Assembly: GCA_019095985.1 (NCBI GenBank)
Contig: CM032665.1
Coordinates: forward strand, 33,606,995-33,670,994
Source of the DNA: Streblospio benedicti
Taxonomy: Eukaryota > Annelida > Polychaeta > Spionida > Spionidae
DNA: 64,000 nucleotides
Direction of reading: 5' to 3'
Position numbers and translations under genes: made by a program. The notes under the pieces are model-generated. The model was given only the letters and a program-made list of their open reading frames with translations, was not told the DNA's origin and made no database searches. This document shows, one piece after another, positions 62,231-64,000 of this stretch. Each line of letters opens with the position of its first letter. The first letter of the stretch is position 1.

Positions 62231-64000
62231 AACTTCAGTCTCATGGGATTTTTGCCCAAGTCTTAGTGGCCTGCTGTTAGGTACTCAATTCCTCTAAATA
62301 TTCATATCATCAAACGTTCACTGGTCATACGATTGTAGCATTCAAGCCTGGAACAAAGATCCCGATCACTCAAATTACAATGATTGCAATGGGCTCACGT
62401 ATACAATCCAGCTTTGAGTATTTATCTGTGATCCATGATCCAGGTGAGACTGTAAGATCAATGGATAGACGAGGTTAATGATGGACCTGATTGTATGTCA
62501 GTCTAGATTCGATGAGATATCCACATGTATATGTTCACTTACTAAATATACAGTCAACAATATCAAAACATGTGCCATACTTCATACTATCACAATACAT
62601 GTAGTTCACTGTCTTATAATTACCCTCTCATACATTTGGACACTAGTAGAGTTTTAAACGTATTAAAGTTGTTCACTGTTTCATTTAACAATCAGGAAGA
62701 TATGCATGTATATATATTTCAGATGTAAAGCAAGTACGTGAAATGTTTCTGTTGACCATGTCACCAACAAAAGTTTTATGCAGTAAACTCGATGTTCAGT
62801 GGTTCATTTCGGGAGGCTTCTCTCATACGCACACAAAGGCAAAAACGAAGCAAAAAAGGAAAACAAAAAAACAAAAACAAAAACAAAAAAACAACAATCT
62901 TGCAAAAGATCTTTAAATAGTTGTACAACTGTTGATCGATTGCAATAGAATATTTATGAAACCAACGTAAACTACTGTAATATTCACCCAAGACTCACCT
63001 AAATTGATAAAGATTAGGAATCGCATTTTCGAAATGGAGTGTGCTATATAGTCTATATAATTATGTACTATCAGGAATTCTCATTTATTCCTGGTACTAT
63101 GCAGTAAATAGATATATATTATCTGATAACACAGTCTTTTGGTAGGTAATCTCTAAAAGCTGTGAAGTCCCCATCTCTCTAAGGTGGGATGATTGATATG
63201 ATTCACCATCAAAAATGCTGATGAAAGAGACTTTGTATGATAGTAGCATGAAATGGCCTAGTGACTTACTTGTCCACTTCTCAATAATGGTATTTCATGA
63301 AACTGATGCGTATACTAAGTCACTATTACTGTGTCAAAGCAGAGCATAATTCAACAGTTAAAACTCGCCATATTCTGTGGGAACTTGATTGCACTGACCA
63401 ACTGCCGGCTGAAGGCTAATTCGACAAGTAATGAATGCTGGCACTAACAAGGAGAAGTAGTCATCAATATAATCCTCTTTGATGAGCTTTGATGAGAATG
63501 GACAGAAGGACGTAAGAGAAGACAGAACCAATACGCATCTGTCTCTGAGTGTTAGACTTATTTGCACTAATATTACTTTCAACGTTTTGTACACAGTACG
63601 GGTCGATTTTAGAAACAAAACCCTCCACATTGCATATCACATCAACTTTATACGTGACACATATTACTGAGCAAGGTTGTATATTAACATTCCAATATGT
63701 CATGTATGCTATGGGCTGCATTCGACAGCCTATTCTAATTACAAAAATTCAGTTTATCCAACTTCAACTACCAGTAACAAAAACATAACGCAATCTAAAA
63801 TAAAATTCATTTGATATACTAACCAAAAGATCATGTTTCAGTAACAAACATAACAAGCAATGAAAATAGGCGTTTATCACCCACATTTTTTGTCTGAAAA
63901 AAAAAATCTAACTTTTCAAAAACAAAACTTGTGATTGTGTCTTCATTATGAAGCTAAACACATTCAATGTGCACTTTAATGCAGCACGTGGACTTCCACA
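62231..64000. other. noncoding stretch
   Basis: An AAAAAC-type run lies near 62855-62895. I find no exon with paired splice sites. The overlapping frames near 63.36-63.79 kb occur on both strands and are not convincing. Confidence 0.5.

Overview
This window looks like AT-rich metazoan nuclear DNA, most likely from a marine invertebrate. The grounds are sparse, intron-like coding signal, eukaryotic splice sites, heavy loads of short non-autonomous DNA transposons, tRNA-like SINE heads, a LINE tail, many TACATGTA runs and microsatellites. I cannot name the phylum safely. There is no prokaryotic operon structure, no rRNA and no confident intact tRNA gene. No complete protein-coding gene can be read. 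Most long open frames are chance or repeat-derived.

The best gene evidence is on the minus strand at 34554-34734. It is a first coding exon with a strong start context, a signal-peptide-like N-terminus and a clean CAG|GTGTGT donor, preceded by a CG-richer promoter-like segment (34735-35060). Its other exons are not certain. Open, splice-bounded candidates on the same strand lie at 17046-17201, 13411-13523, 13193-13229 and 3999-4116, but their phases do not chain from one to the next, so I do not assemble them. On the plus strand, weaker exon-like or small-ORF candidates lie at 18148-18357, 37704-37814, 42422-42764, 43943-44025 and 51304-51351.

Region by region. 1-8600 is noncoding with one TA-flanked MITE, a retroelement-like hairpin and a perfect foldback. 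8625-12236 holds two near-identical copies of about 1.25 kb on either side of a 100-base gap; the second carries a clean 920-bp TA-flanked insertion. This looks like two alleles placed in tandem by the assembler, with a polymorphic transposon. 12273-13010 is a TTA-flanked element full of CGTACG palindromes. 13-34 kb is mostly intron-like or intergenic, with MITEs, a local duplication rich in TTCC/GGAA motifs, and CRE-like sites. 35-40 kb has four MITE copies, a large C/CACG/CA microsatellite and a LINE 3' relic. 41-50 kb has tRNA-like SINE heads and G-tract elements with GGCAGATCC ends. 50-64 kb is again mostly noncoding, with a palindromic double hairpin, a CG-rich patch carrying an RFX-like X-box, and more G-tract elements.

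The most coherent biology is transposon biology. At least eleven copies of one 145-180 bp family (ends CAGTAGAACCTC, TA target duplications) are spread across the window, with related smaller families. All gene calls here are exon-level hypotheses.
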